Of a stretch of DNA of 14,183 nt, positions 7,043 through 13,285 are shown piece after piece. The translations under genes and the position numbers were made by a program. The notes beneath the pieces were generated by a model, which worked only from the letters and a program-made list of their open reading frames with translations, had not been told where the DNA came from and ran no database searches. Origin of the DNA: an uncultured Clostridia bacterium (GTDB lineage: Bacteria > Bacillota > Clostridia > Christensenellales > Aristaeellaceae); assembly GCA_934621505.1 (NCBI GenBank), contig CAKTUU010000047.1:1-14183 (forward strand), read 5' to 3'. The stretch's first letter is position 1; each line of letters starts with the position of its first letter.

Positions 7043-7594
7043 TTATTCACACCGCCAGGTCTGCAAAACCTCGCCGGTTTGCAAAGCCTTAATGGCAAAC
7101 AGCCCGTCCTCATACACCATATAGCTTTTCACCTGGTTTTCCTTTGGCAGCGCGGCGGAGCCGGGATTGATATAGGTATAATCCCCCTGGGGCCATACGC
7201 CGTGCACATGGGTGTGGCCGTGAATCAGCACGTCGCCGGGCTGATGGGGCGGCGGGCACTGAATGTTGAACAAATGCCCATGGGTGACAAAGGCGCAGCG
7301 GCCATGATCCAGCGGCAGCAGCATATAGTCCGCCAGCACGGGAAAATGCAGCACCATCTGGTCCACCTCCGCGTCGCAGTTGCCCCGCACGCACAGGGGA
7401 ACCATGGCGCTTTCGTTCAGCAGCTTTGCCACAGCCTTGGTATCATAGTCGGCGGGCAGGTCGTTGCGGGGGCCGTGATACAAAAGGTCGCCCAGCAGAA
7501 TCAGGCGTTCCGCCTTTTCCTGACGCACCTTTTCCAGCACCATTTCAGCCGCGGACCGGCTGCCGTGAATATCCGACGCAAACAGAATTTTCAT
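7043..7594 (-). CDS. yfcE: YfcE-type metallophosphodiesterase
   Basis: A 183-residue soluble protein, the same length class as E. coli YfcE (184) and alike along its whole length. All calcineurin-like metal-binding motifs are present: FASDIHG (Asp8, His10), LGDLLYHGPRN (Asp36), RGNCDAEVDQM (Asn72), THGH (105-107) and HGHTH (125-129). The E. coli enzyme is a Mn-dependent phosphodiesterase active on model phosphodiesters; its natural substrate is not known. The start ATG overlaps the exoA stop (TAATG), and GGAGGGAG at 7602-7609 lies within the end of exoA, so translation is coupled to the DNA-repair gene. A functional link between the two is suggested by coupling only. Confidence 0.93.
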   Translation of the reverse strand: MKILFASDIHGSRSAAEMVLEKVRQEKAERLILLGDLLYHGPRNDLPADYDTKAVAKLLNESAMVPLCVRGNCDAEVDQMVLHFPVLADYMLLPLDHGRCAFVTHGHLFNIQCPPPHQPGDVLIHGHTHVHGVWPQGDYTYINPGSAALPKENQVKSYMVYEDGLFAIKALQTGEVLQTWRCE

Positions 7595-8355
7595 TATTTG
7601 ACTCCCTCCAGTTCCAAAATCACCGGGCAGTGGTCGCTGCCCATAATCTGATCGTCAATATCGGCCAGCGACACAGCCGGCGCAAGACGGCTGCTGACCA
7701 GGAAATAGTCGATGCGCCAGCCGATATTCCTTTCGCGGCTGCGCATCATATAGCTCCACCAGCTGTAGCGGTCCTTTTCGTCCGGGTGCTTCAGACGGAA
7801 GGTATCCACAAAGCCGCTGTCCAGCAGCGCGGTCATCTTGTCCCGTTCCTCCTGGGTAAAACCAGCGTTACGCATATTGTTTTTGGGATTTTTCAAATCG
7901 ATTTCCTTGTGGGCCACGTTCATATCGCCACAAACCACCACAGGTTTTTTTGCGTCCAGACCCAGCAGGTAGGCACGAAAAGCGTCCTCCCAGGTCATGC
8001 GGTAGTCCAAGCGGGTCAGCTCCCGCTGGCTGTTGGGCGTGTATACCGTAACCAGATAAAAGTCCTGAAATTCCAGAGTGATGACCCGGCCCTCATGGTC
8101 GTGCTCCTCCTGCCCAAGGCCATAGGCGACGCTTAGGGGCGTATGGCGGCTGAAAACCGCTGTGCCGGAATAGCCCTTCTTTTCGGCGCTGTTCCAAAAC
8201 TGCTGGTAGCCTTCCGGGGCAAAATCCGCCTGCCCTGGCTGCATTTTGGTCTCCTGCAGACAAAACAAATCAGCGTTCGCATGTGCGAAATAGTCGCTGA
8301 ATCCCTTTGTCAGACAGGCGCGCAGGCCGTTTACATTCCACGAAATCAGACGCAT
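7594..8355 (-). CDS. exoA: Exodeoxyribonuclease III / AP endonuclease ExoA
   Basis: 253 residues from the ATG at 8355, chosen because GGAGG lies 6 bases upstream and the product then begins MRLISWNVNGLRACL, as Bacillus ExoA does (252 residues). It is closely alike along the full length. Active-site motifs of the endonuclease/exonuclease/phosphatase fold are seen: WNVNG (Asn7), LQETKMQ (Glu35), VYTPNS (Tyr105), CGDMNVAH (Asp144, Asn146), WRIDYF (Asp216) and GSDHCPV (Asp241, His242). The enzyme cuts DNA 5' of abasic sites in base excision repair and has 3'-5' exonuclease and 3'-phosphatase activities. An in-frame upstream extension to 8439 lacks an RBS and homology and is not used. It is the first gene of a two-gene unit with yfcE. 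Confidence 0.96.
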   Translation of the reverse strand: MRLISWNVNGLRACLTKGFSDYFAHANADLFCLQETKMQPGQADFAPEGYQQFWNSAEKKGYSGTAVFSRHTPLSVAYGLGQEEHDHEGRVITLEFQDFYLVTVYTPNSQRELTRLDYRMTWEDAFRAYLLGLDAKKPVVVCGDMNVAHKEIDLKNPKNNMRNAGFTQEERDKMTALLDSGFVDTFRLKHPDEKDRYSWWSYMMRSRERNIGWRIDYFLVSSRLAPAVSLADIDDQIMGSDHCPVILELEGVK

Positions 8356-8401
8356 GTGCTTCCTCCACGATCGGTTTAGGACCGCTTGTGCAGCCCAAGG
8401 T

Positions 8402-8431
8402 ATTGTAACACATTTTCCATCCCCGGCGCAA
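8402..8431 (-). promoter_or_regulatory. Candidate promoter of exoA-yfcE
   Basis: On the minus strand, TTGCGC (8426-8431) and TACAAT (8402-8407) are spaced by 18 bases, about 47 bases before the exoA ATG. The -10 is good and the -35 is weak. It lies back to back with the strong promoter at 8461-8489. Confidence 0.45.
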
Positions 8432-8460
8432 TGCGGCAAGGTGATGGAAAGATTTCAAAA

Positions 8461-8489
8461 TTGACAGTGGCTGTTTGCACAGGTATAAT
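8461..8489 (+). promoter_or_regulatory. Perfect-consensus sigma-A promoter
   Basis: TTGACA (8461-8466), exactly 17 bases, then TATAAT (8484-8489): full consensus in both hexamers. The transcript would start near 8496 and carry about 36 bases of leader, with CAGGAGG at 8518-8524 before the ATG at 8532. It drives the phosphodiester glycosidase and the Lgt-like gene. Confidence 0.92.
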
Positions 8490-8531
8490 GTTTGTATTCT
8501 GGTTTTTTTACCCATTTCAGGAGGCGTGGTC

Positions 8532-9452
8532 ATGACGAAAAGATGGATTCGCTTGCTTGTTCTATTGTGCGTTCTGCTGCTTTTGACGGTGCTGATTCCC
8601 TCTGGCGGCGTGCTTTTGGACGCATACGCCGAGGAACTGCCCGTTTTTGAAAAGGTAACGCTGGAAAAGGCGGTTTCCCTGCCCACTGAGGGCCTTGCAC
8701 CCTACCTGCCCGGGGAATCCGGCTACGGAGAGGACGATCTTTCCTACCGGGACGATTCCATCCATATGCGCATTATCAAAACCCGGGCTTATGATACACC
8801 GGTGTATATCGCGTTTGTGCAGATTGCCGACGCCTCCCAGCTGCGCACGGAGCAGGCACAGCGCTATCCCTCCAAGGCGGTGGCGCGAACCGACGTGATG
8901 GCCCGCCGCGCCAATTCGGTTATCGCTACCAACGCGGATTATTTCTGCTACCATAACGCGGGCATTGTTTACCGGCAGGGCAAGCTGCTCCGCGACCGGC
9001 CCACAGACGAATTTGACGGTTTGGCCATCGACGTGAACGGAGATTTTCACCTGGTATGCCCCATTACGGAGGGCTGCTATGACAACCTGCCCGCGCCGGT
9101 TGTCAATTCCTTCTGTTTTGGGCCCGCTTTGGTTGTGGACGGCGAAATCTGGGATAATTCCGACCGTAAGGTCACCTATAAGCAGCGCACGGGCATTGGA
9201 CAGATTGATACCCTGTGCTACGTCATGGTCACCACCGACGGTCCGGAGGAAAAGGATTCCGTCGGATTAAGCATTCCCCAGTTTTCCCAGCTGATGAAGG
9301 ACCTTGGAGCGGTGCAGGCTTACAATCTGGACGGCGGCGCTTCCACCTCCATGATTTTTCACGGGCTGAAGGTGAACAGCCAGCAGCCCAACCGTTTCCG
9401 CTCCGTCAGCGATATTGTGTATTTTGCCTCTGCCATGCCGGATGGGGAGTGA
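8532..9452 (+). CDS. Exported phosphodiester glycosidase family (NAGPA-like) protein
   Basis: 306 residues from the ATG at 8532, chosen for its RBS (CAGGAGG, 8 bases upstream). The N-terminus MTKRWIRLLVLLCVLLLLTV is a signal peptide or membrane anchor, so the rest should be outside the membrane. The domain (about 85-300) matches the NAGPA family, named for the lysosomal enzyme that uncovers mannose-6-phosphate. The telling pieces are NSVIATNADYF (128-138), the segment VVNSFCFGPALVVDGEI (190-206) and the hallmark AYNLDGGASTSM (263-274) with Asp267. Bacterial members are thought to act on sugar phosphodiesters or related cell-wall polymers, but substrates are mostly unknown. A downstream ATG 9 bases after its stop begins the Lgt-like gene, so the two form one operon. 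The family is clear; the substrate is not. Confidence 0.88.
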   Translation: MTKRWIRLLVLLCVLLLLTVLIPSGGVLLDAYAEELPVFEKVTLEKAVSLPTEGLAPYLPGESGYGEDDLSYRDDSIHMRIIKTRAYDTPVYIAFVQIADASQLRTEQAQRYPSKAVARTDVMARRANSVIATNADYFCYHNAGIVYRQGKLLRDRPTDEFDGLAIDVNGDFHLVCPITEGCYDNLPAPVVNSFCFGPALVVDGEIWDNSDRKVTYKQRTGIGQIDTLCYVMVTTDGPEEKDSVGLSIPQFSQLMKDLGAVQAYNLDGGASTSMIFHGLKVNSQQPNRFRSVSDIVYFASAMPDGE

Positions 9453-9460
9453 TTTGCGCT

Positions 9461-10408
9461 ATGAATGAAACGCCCGTTGTGCTCTTTACCCTGTTTGGGT
9501 TTCCCATCTATGCCTATGGCATGGCGCTGGCTTTGTCCATTGTCCTGGGCCTGCTGCTGTGCCGCCGATGCTTTAAGCGTTGCTTTTCCGATCCGCCCCA
9601 GGCGGACGCGCTGGCGCTTTGGGTCATTCCCGCCGCTTTGCTGGGAGCCCGTCTGGTTTATTGCCTGGCGCGGCTGGACGGTATCGTCGCCGACCTGGGC
9701 GGCAGCTTTGTCTATCAGCTGTGGCTGGGAGGCTATTCCATTGTGGGCGCCCTTCTTGGCGGCATATTGGGTGCATGGCTTTTTGCCCGGCGCAAGCGTA
9801 TTTCTTTTATGAAGGTACTGGACGCCGCCGCGCCCGGCGCGCTGCTGGTGATCGCCCTGTGCCGCGGCGCGGAGTGCTTTACCGCCCAGGGCCTGGGCGA
9901 CCTGGTGGAAAACCCTGCCCTGTGCTTTTTCCCCTTTGGCATAGCGGACGTATATGGAGATTTTTATATTCCCGTATTCTTCTGGGAGGGGCTGGCCGCG
10001 TTGGGGATCATGCTTTGGGCCCTGCACAGGCTCCGTCAGGGCCGCACACGGGAAACCGCCTTGCTTTCCCTGCTTCTTTTGTGCGCCTGTCAGATTTTTC
10101 TGGAAAGCCTGCGGGAGGACGATTCCCTGCGCTTTGGCTTTGTACGGTTTAATCAGCTGGCGTCTGTGGCTGGCATTTTGGGCGTTATGCTGCTGCTGGC
10201 CCACAGGCGAAAAACGCCCCGCCCAGTGCTGGCGAAGCGTTTGATTGGATTTTTCCTGCTGGTTTTATTGATGATTGGCATTGAATTTGCTCTGGATAAA
10301 ACGCCGTGGAATCATGTGCTGCTGTACGGCGTAATGATTGCGGCACTGTGCGGCTGCGTGGCGCTGACGTCCGGCCTGCCCAAAGCGGCTCAATCCGCCG
10401 CGGCCTGA
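9461..10408 (+). CDS. Divergent Lgt-family (prolipoprotein diacylglyceryl transferase-like) membrane protein
   Basis: 315 residues from the ATG at 9461; GGGGAG about 11 bases upstream overlaps the stop of the preceding gene. It is strongly hydrophobic, with seven or more membrane segments. Lgt landmarks can be aligned: YAYGMALALS (18-27, Tyr19 at the E. coli Tyr26 position), GGYSIVGALLGG (90-101), CRGAECFTAQGLG (134-146) and QIFLESLRED (211-220). Canonical Lgt transfers diacylglyceryl to the lipobox Cys of prelipoproteins. Here Arg135, Gly146, Glu215 and Arg218 are kept, but the usual His of GG-x-x-x-HGG is Val95. The Asn and Glu of the GRxGNFxNGE signature are Glu138 and Gln143. Some 65 extra residues with two more membrane segments (about 260-302) follow the normal end. 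It is either a diverged Lgt or a paralogue of altered role, in an operon with an exported glycosidase. Confidence 0.75.
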   Translation: MNETPVVLFTLFGFPIYAYGMALALSIVLGLLLCRRCFKRCFSDPPQADALALWVIPAALLGARLVYCLARLDGIVADLGGSFVYQLWLGGYSIVGALLGGILGAWLFARRKRISFMKVLDAAAPGALLVIALCRGAECFTAQGLGDLVENPALCFFPFGIADVYGDFYIPVFFWEGLAALGIMLWALHRLRQGRTRETALLSLLLLCACQIFLESLREDDSLRFGFVRFNQLASVAGILGVMLLLAHRRKTPRPVLAKRLIGFFLLVLLMIGIEFALDKTPWNHVLLYGVMIAALCGCVALTSGLPKAAQSAAA

Positions 10409-11127
10409 ACGGGCTGCCAGCGGAAGGGGTCTTCCAAGGTTCCCGTACCCTCCGCACAGTCCATCTGAGTAACGTCTACATACATAACAGGCCGCACCCC
10501 GCCGAAGCGATCCGTCCCAACGCAGGAAATATGGCCGTTATCCCCCACAATCCAGCGAAAGCCCAATCTGCGCCAGTCGGCGGTAAAATACCATACATGC
10601 CCGCTGCGGTCAATGCGCCGCAGCCCCAGCTGATAGGCGTAGGGCGTACCAACGGCCTGTCGCCGCTTGTCCACCGTATATTTGGCCCGGGAAAAACCGG
10701 TTTGGGGATTTTGCAATTCCTCAGTGGTCGCCAGCGACAGCAGACCCCGGCCGTTTTCCATCTCAAAAAGGGGCTGGCGCTGTTTTTCCGTCAGCATACG
10801 GTCGATACAGGTGGTATTCAGGTAATGGCAAATGGCCGAGTCTTTATAATCCAGCGGGCAATCGGGGTCCTTGTCCTTCTGCGGGTGATACTGCACATAA
10901 TCGATCACATATTCGGTCATCAAAAAGGCCCGGTTGTCCTCTACCGTTAAAACTCTCCACAGCAGCTCCTGCTCGCCGCCGTCCTTTTCATAGGGATAGC
11001 GTCCGTAAAGAACATATTGATAGCCGTTTCCCCTCTCATATCCCCGAACTTCCACCTGAGCGGCAGCCACGGCGGGCAGCAGGCAAATCAACCCCATCAT
11101 CCAGGCAATCCAACGCTTACCGCGCAT
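10390..11127 (-). CDS. Secreted DUF6273 domain protein
   Basis: 245 residues from the ATG at 11127, preferred over an ATG 6 bases upstream because AGGGGG then stands 8 bases away. The N-terminus MRGKRWIAWMMGLICLLPAV is a signal peptide with likely cleavage after AAA23. The body fits the DUF6273 pattern found in many gut Clostridia surface proteins: ELLWRVLTVEDNRAFLMTEY (54-73), SAICHYLNTTC (97-107), LLSLATTEELQ (129-139) and, near the end, FGGVRPVMYVD (208-218) plus GTGTLEDPFRW (227-237). Function is unknown; these domains occur in exported proteins with formylglycine-sulfatase/lectin-like resemblance. Its 3' end overlaps that of the converging Lgt-like gene by 19 bases, with no terminator visible. 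It has its own promoter, divergent from that of the PHP gene. Confidence 0.78.
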   Translation of the reverse strand: MRGKRWIAWMMGLICLLPAVAAAQVEVRGYERGNGYQYVLYGRYPYEKDGGEQELLWRVLTVEDNRAFLMTEYVIDYVQYHPQKDKDPDCPLDYKDSAICHYLNTTCIDRMLTEKQRQPLFEMENGRGLLSLATTEELQNPQTGFSRAKYTVDKRRQAVGTPYAYQLGLRRIDRSGHVWYFTADWRRLGFRWIVGDNGHISCVGTDRFGGVRPVMYVDVTQMDCAEGTGTLEDPFRWQPVQAAAD

Positions 11128-11158
11128 TTCCATATCCCCCTTTTGGTTGTTCCATTGC

Positions 11159-11187
11159 ATTGTAGCACAATCTTCTTTTTCAGGCAA
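11159..11187 (-). promoter_or_regulatory. Sigma-A promoter of the DUF6273 gene
   Basis: On the minus strand, TTGCCT (11182-11187), 17 bases, then TACAAT (11159-11164) preceded by TGC (extended -10). It lies 32 bases upstream of the ATG at 11127. Confidence 0.7.
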
Positions 11188-11199
11188 CGACTTCCAGAC

Positions 11200-11228
11200 T
11201 TGCATTTCCGGCATACAGCCGGTATAAT
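11200..11228 (+). promoter_or_regulatory. Sigma-A promoter of the PHP-barnase-barstar operon
   Basis: TTGCAT (11200-11205), 17 bases, then TATAAT (11223-11228). The -35 is weak and the -10 perfect. It is 38 bases before the PHP gene ATG and 13 bases from the oppositely directed promoter of the DUF6273 gene. No further promoter is evident in the short gaps of the four genes downstream. Confidence 0.65.
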
Positions 11229-11266
11229 GCACTGTAGACCCGTTGACGGAAGGAGTGTTTCATCGC

Positions 11267-12136
11267 ATGGATCTGTTTGCGCCCGGCATTCCCTTTTGGA
11301 AGGGAAATCTGCATTGCCACACCACAGAAAGCGACGGACGGCTTTCCCCGGCCGAGGTCAAAGAGGCATACCGCCAGCTTGGGTATGATTTTCTGGCCAT
11401 AACCGATCACCGCAAAATGACGGAAGATACCCATATGGAAGACGGAATGCTGATGCTCAGCGGTCTGGAAATGGACTTTATGCTTCCTTCCGAGGCGCTG
11501 CATATTGTTGGCGTTGGCATGAACCGTCAGCTGCTCCAGCATTCGTTAACCGAATCGCCTCAAACCTGCGTTGATCTTTTTCGTCAATATGGCGGCCGAG
11601 CCATCGTAGCGCATCCCGCGTGGTCGCTGAACAGTCTGGCTACCCTGAGCGGCCTGCGGGACGTAACGGCGGCGGAAATTTATAACAGCGTATCCACCTA
11701 TCCCTGGAACGGCGACCGGGCGGATGCGTCCCATATCCTGGACGTGGCGGCGGCCCATGGCACGTTTTACCGGTTTGTCGCTTCGGATGATTCTCATGAA
11801 TACGAAGGCGAGGCGGGCCGCAGCTTTATCATGGTTCAGGCTCCGGAGCTGACGTGGGAGGGCCTGTCGGCCGCTTTGGACGCGGGACGCTTTTACGCGT
11901 CCCAGGGGCCCCGGTTTGAGCAGATTTCCGTAGAGAGCGGCAAGGTGTCCGTTGTTTGCTCTCCGGCTGATACCATCCTGTTTTACAGCAATGTGGTGTG
12001 GACGCCCAACCGCTGCGTGACCGGCAGCGGCATGACCCATGCGGAATATACCTTTAACCCCGGCGATACCCATGTGCGCGTTCAGCTGATCGACGCGCGG
12101 GGGCGCAGCGCCTGGTCCAACCCCATTTTACGGTAA
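11267..12136 (+). CDS. PHP-domain metal-dependent phosphoesterase (CehA/McbA-like)
   Basis: 289 residues from the ATG at 11267 (GGAAGGAG 11 bases upstream); a TTG at 11243 is in frame but precedes the RBS. Metal-binding motifs of the polymerase-and-histidinol-phosphatase fold are in order: NLHCHTTESDG (14-24, His16 and His18), AITDH (44-48, Asp47 and His48), SGLEMD (Glu68), HIVGVG (His79), VAHPAW (His116) and ASDDSHEY (172-179). About 70 beta-rich residues follow at the C-terminus, as in many CehA/McbA-type members. No signal peptide, so it should act in the cytoplasm. PHP proteins hydrolyse phosphate esters, and some relatives (RNase AM, TrpH type) trim RNA 5' ends, but the substrate here is unknown. 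It is the first gene of an operon, 18 bases before the double barnase gene. Confidence 0.85.
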   Translation: MDLFAPGIPFWKGNLHCHTTESDGRLSPAEVKEAYRQLGYDFLAITDHRKMTEDTHMEDGMLMLSGLEMDFMLPSEALHIVGVGMNRQLLQHSLTESPQTCVDLFRQYGGRAIVAHPAWSLNSLATLSGLRDVTAAEIYNSVSTYPWNGDRADASHILDVAAAHGTFYRFVASDDSHEYEGEAGRSFIMVQAPELTWEGLSAALDAGRFYASQGPRFEQISVESGKVSVVCSPADTILFYSNVVWTPNRCVTGSGMTHAEYTFNPGDTHVRVQLIDARGRSAWSNPILR

Positions 12137-12154
12137 CGCCCAAGGAGGTTGCTT

Positions 12155-12982
12155 ATGATGAAACGTTGGCTTAGGCTGCTTGCGTTCTTCTGCGCGGCAG
12201 TATGTTCCTGCGTTCCGGCGTTGGCCCAAACCCTGGCCATTGACAGCGCGGCTTACCCCGTAACCCGGGACGGCTGGTATTCCACCAAGGAGGAGGTGGC
12301 CGTTTATCTGGCGACCTATGTCCATCTGCCGGGCAATTACCTGACCAAGCGTCAGGCGGAAAACCTGGGGTGGAGCAACCGGGCTGGCAATTTGGACAAG
12401 GTGGCTCCCGGCTGTTCCATCGGCGGGGACCGCTTTGGCAACTATGAGGGGCAGCTGCCGGACGCGAAGGGACGCAAGTGGACGGAATGCGATATCGGCT
12501 ATACCGGCGGTTACCGGGGGGGAGAGCGCATCCTGTTTTCCAACGATGGACTGATTTATTACACCAACGACCATTACAATACCTTTACCCAAATTGAAGT
12601 GGTGGCAGGAAAAACGTCTGAAAACCCCGTGCTGGACAAAGACGGCAGCTATACCTCCAAGGAGGATGTGGCGGCCTATCTGCACCAATTTGGCCAGTTG
12701 CCCGGCAATTACCTGACCCGAAGCCAGGCCAAGGAACTGGGCTGGTCCAACAAAAAGGATAACCTGGCCCAGGCTGCGCCTGGCCGCACCATTGGCGGAG
12801 ACGTTTTCCAAAACCGGGAAAAGAAACTGCCGGACGCGAAGGGACGCACCTGGTACGAATGCGATATAAATACCGCTGACGGAAAACGCGGCAAGGAGCG
12901 GCTGGTCTATTCGTCGGACGGGTTGATTTATTACACAGGCGACAATTACAAAACCTTTACCCAGCTATATGAAAGGAACTGA
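12155..12982 (+). CDS. Secreted ribonuclease with two tandem barnase domains
   Basis: 275 residues from ATG 12155 (AAGGAGG 6 bases upstream; ATG 12158 also possible). A signal peptide MMKRWLRLLAFFCAAVC... is likely cut after ALA24. Two barnase (microbial RNase N1/T1 family) domains follow at about 41-150 and 165-274, offset by exactly 124 residues. Mapping to barnase: Lys27 = Lys65 / Arg189; Arg59 = Tyr97 / Arg221; Glu73 = Glu111 / Glu235; Arg83 = Arg121 / Arg245; Arg87 = Arg125 / Arg249; His102 = His140 / Asn264. Domain 1 keeps both catalytic residues (Glu73, His102) but not Arg59. Domain 2 lacks His102 and is probably inactive or weak. Barnase cleaves RNA, preferably after guanosine, through a 2',3'-cyclic intermediate. 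The barstar gene starts 5 bases after the stop. Activity is inferred; the domain identity is certain. Confidence 0.94.
   Translation: MMKRWLRLLAFFCAAVCSCVPALAQTLAIDSAAYPVTRDGWYSTKEEVAVYLATYVHLPGNYLTKRQAENLGWSNRAGNLDKVAPGCSIGGDRFGNYEGQLPDAKGRKWTECDIGYTGGYRGGERILFSNDGLIYYTNDHYNTFTQIEVVAGKTSENPVLDKDGSYTSKEDVAAYLHQFGQLPGNYLTRSQAKELGWSNKKDNLAQAAPGRTIGGDVFQNREKKLPDAKGRTWYECDINTADGKRGKERLVYSSDGLIYYTGDNYKTFTQLYERN
12275..12976 (+). repeat. Intragenic duplication of the barnase domain
   Basis: The codons for residues 41-150 and 165-274 are a direct duplication with a 372-base period. Most of it has diverged, but a 22-base block is identical at 12455-12476 and 12827-12848, coding LPDAKGR in both. This indicates an in-place duplication or later gene conversion rather than independent acquisition. 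Confidence 0.85.
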
Positions 12983-12987
12983 GCGCC

Positions 12988-13266
12988 ATGCGAGATATTA
13001 CCATTGACCTGCGTCCCTTTGAAGAAAAAATTTCCCTGCATCGTTACCTGAAGGAAACGCTGGACTTTCCCTTCTATTACGGTGCGAATCTGGACGCGCT
13101 GCATGACGAATTGACCAGCGAAACGGAAAATACCCGCATTCTGGTTTGTTATCCCAAACAGCCCAAAGGCAAAATGGTGGACTATCTGCCGCAGCTTTTG
13201 CGCGTTTTTGAGGACGCCGCCCGGGAGAATTACCATCTGGAGGTATCGTACCAGCAGTGCGCGTAA
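12988..13266 (+). CDS. Barstar family ribonuclease inhibitor
   Basis: 92 residues, close to the 90 of Bacillus amyloliquefaciens barstar, with no signal peptide. It should bind and neutralise the barnase protein in the cytoplasm before export. The inhibitory loop is recognisable: YYGANLDALHDELT at 30-43, with Tyr30 (barstar Tyr29), Gly32, Asn34, Asp36 and the key Asp40 (barstar Asp39, which plugs the barnase active site). Differences are His39 where barstar has Trp38, and Asp76 in RVFEDA where barstar has Glu76, the partner of barnase Arg59. AAAGGA at 12972-12977 overlaps the end of the nuclease gene, 10 bases before the ATG, so production of inhibitor is coupled to that of the toxin. Only one inhibitor is encoded for two barnase domains. 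Confidence 0.93.
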   Translation: MRDITIDLRPFEEKISLHRYLKETLDFPFYYGANLDALHDELTSETENTRILVCYPKQPKGKMVDYLPQLLRVFEDAARENYHLEVSYQQCA

Positions 13267-13285
13267 GCGGCGGAGAAGCGTCATC

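Noticed and set aside
8356..8439. N-terminal extension of ExoA to 8439
   Set aside because: The extra 28 residues show no homology, would start upstream of the likely promoter -10, and the ATG at 8355 has a good RBS.
9359..10204. Minus-strand open frame (281 codons) opposite the Lgt-like gene
   Set aside because: Gln/Ala/Lys-rich with no recognisable domain and no RBS; a shadow of the membrane-protein coding strand.
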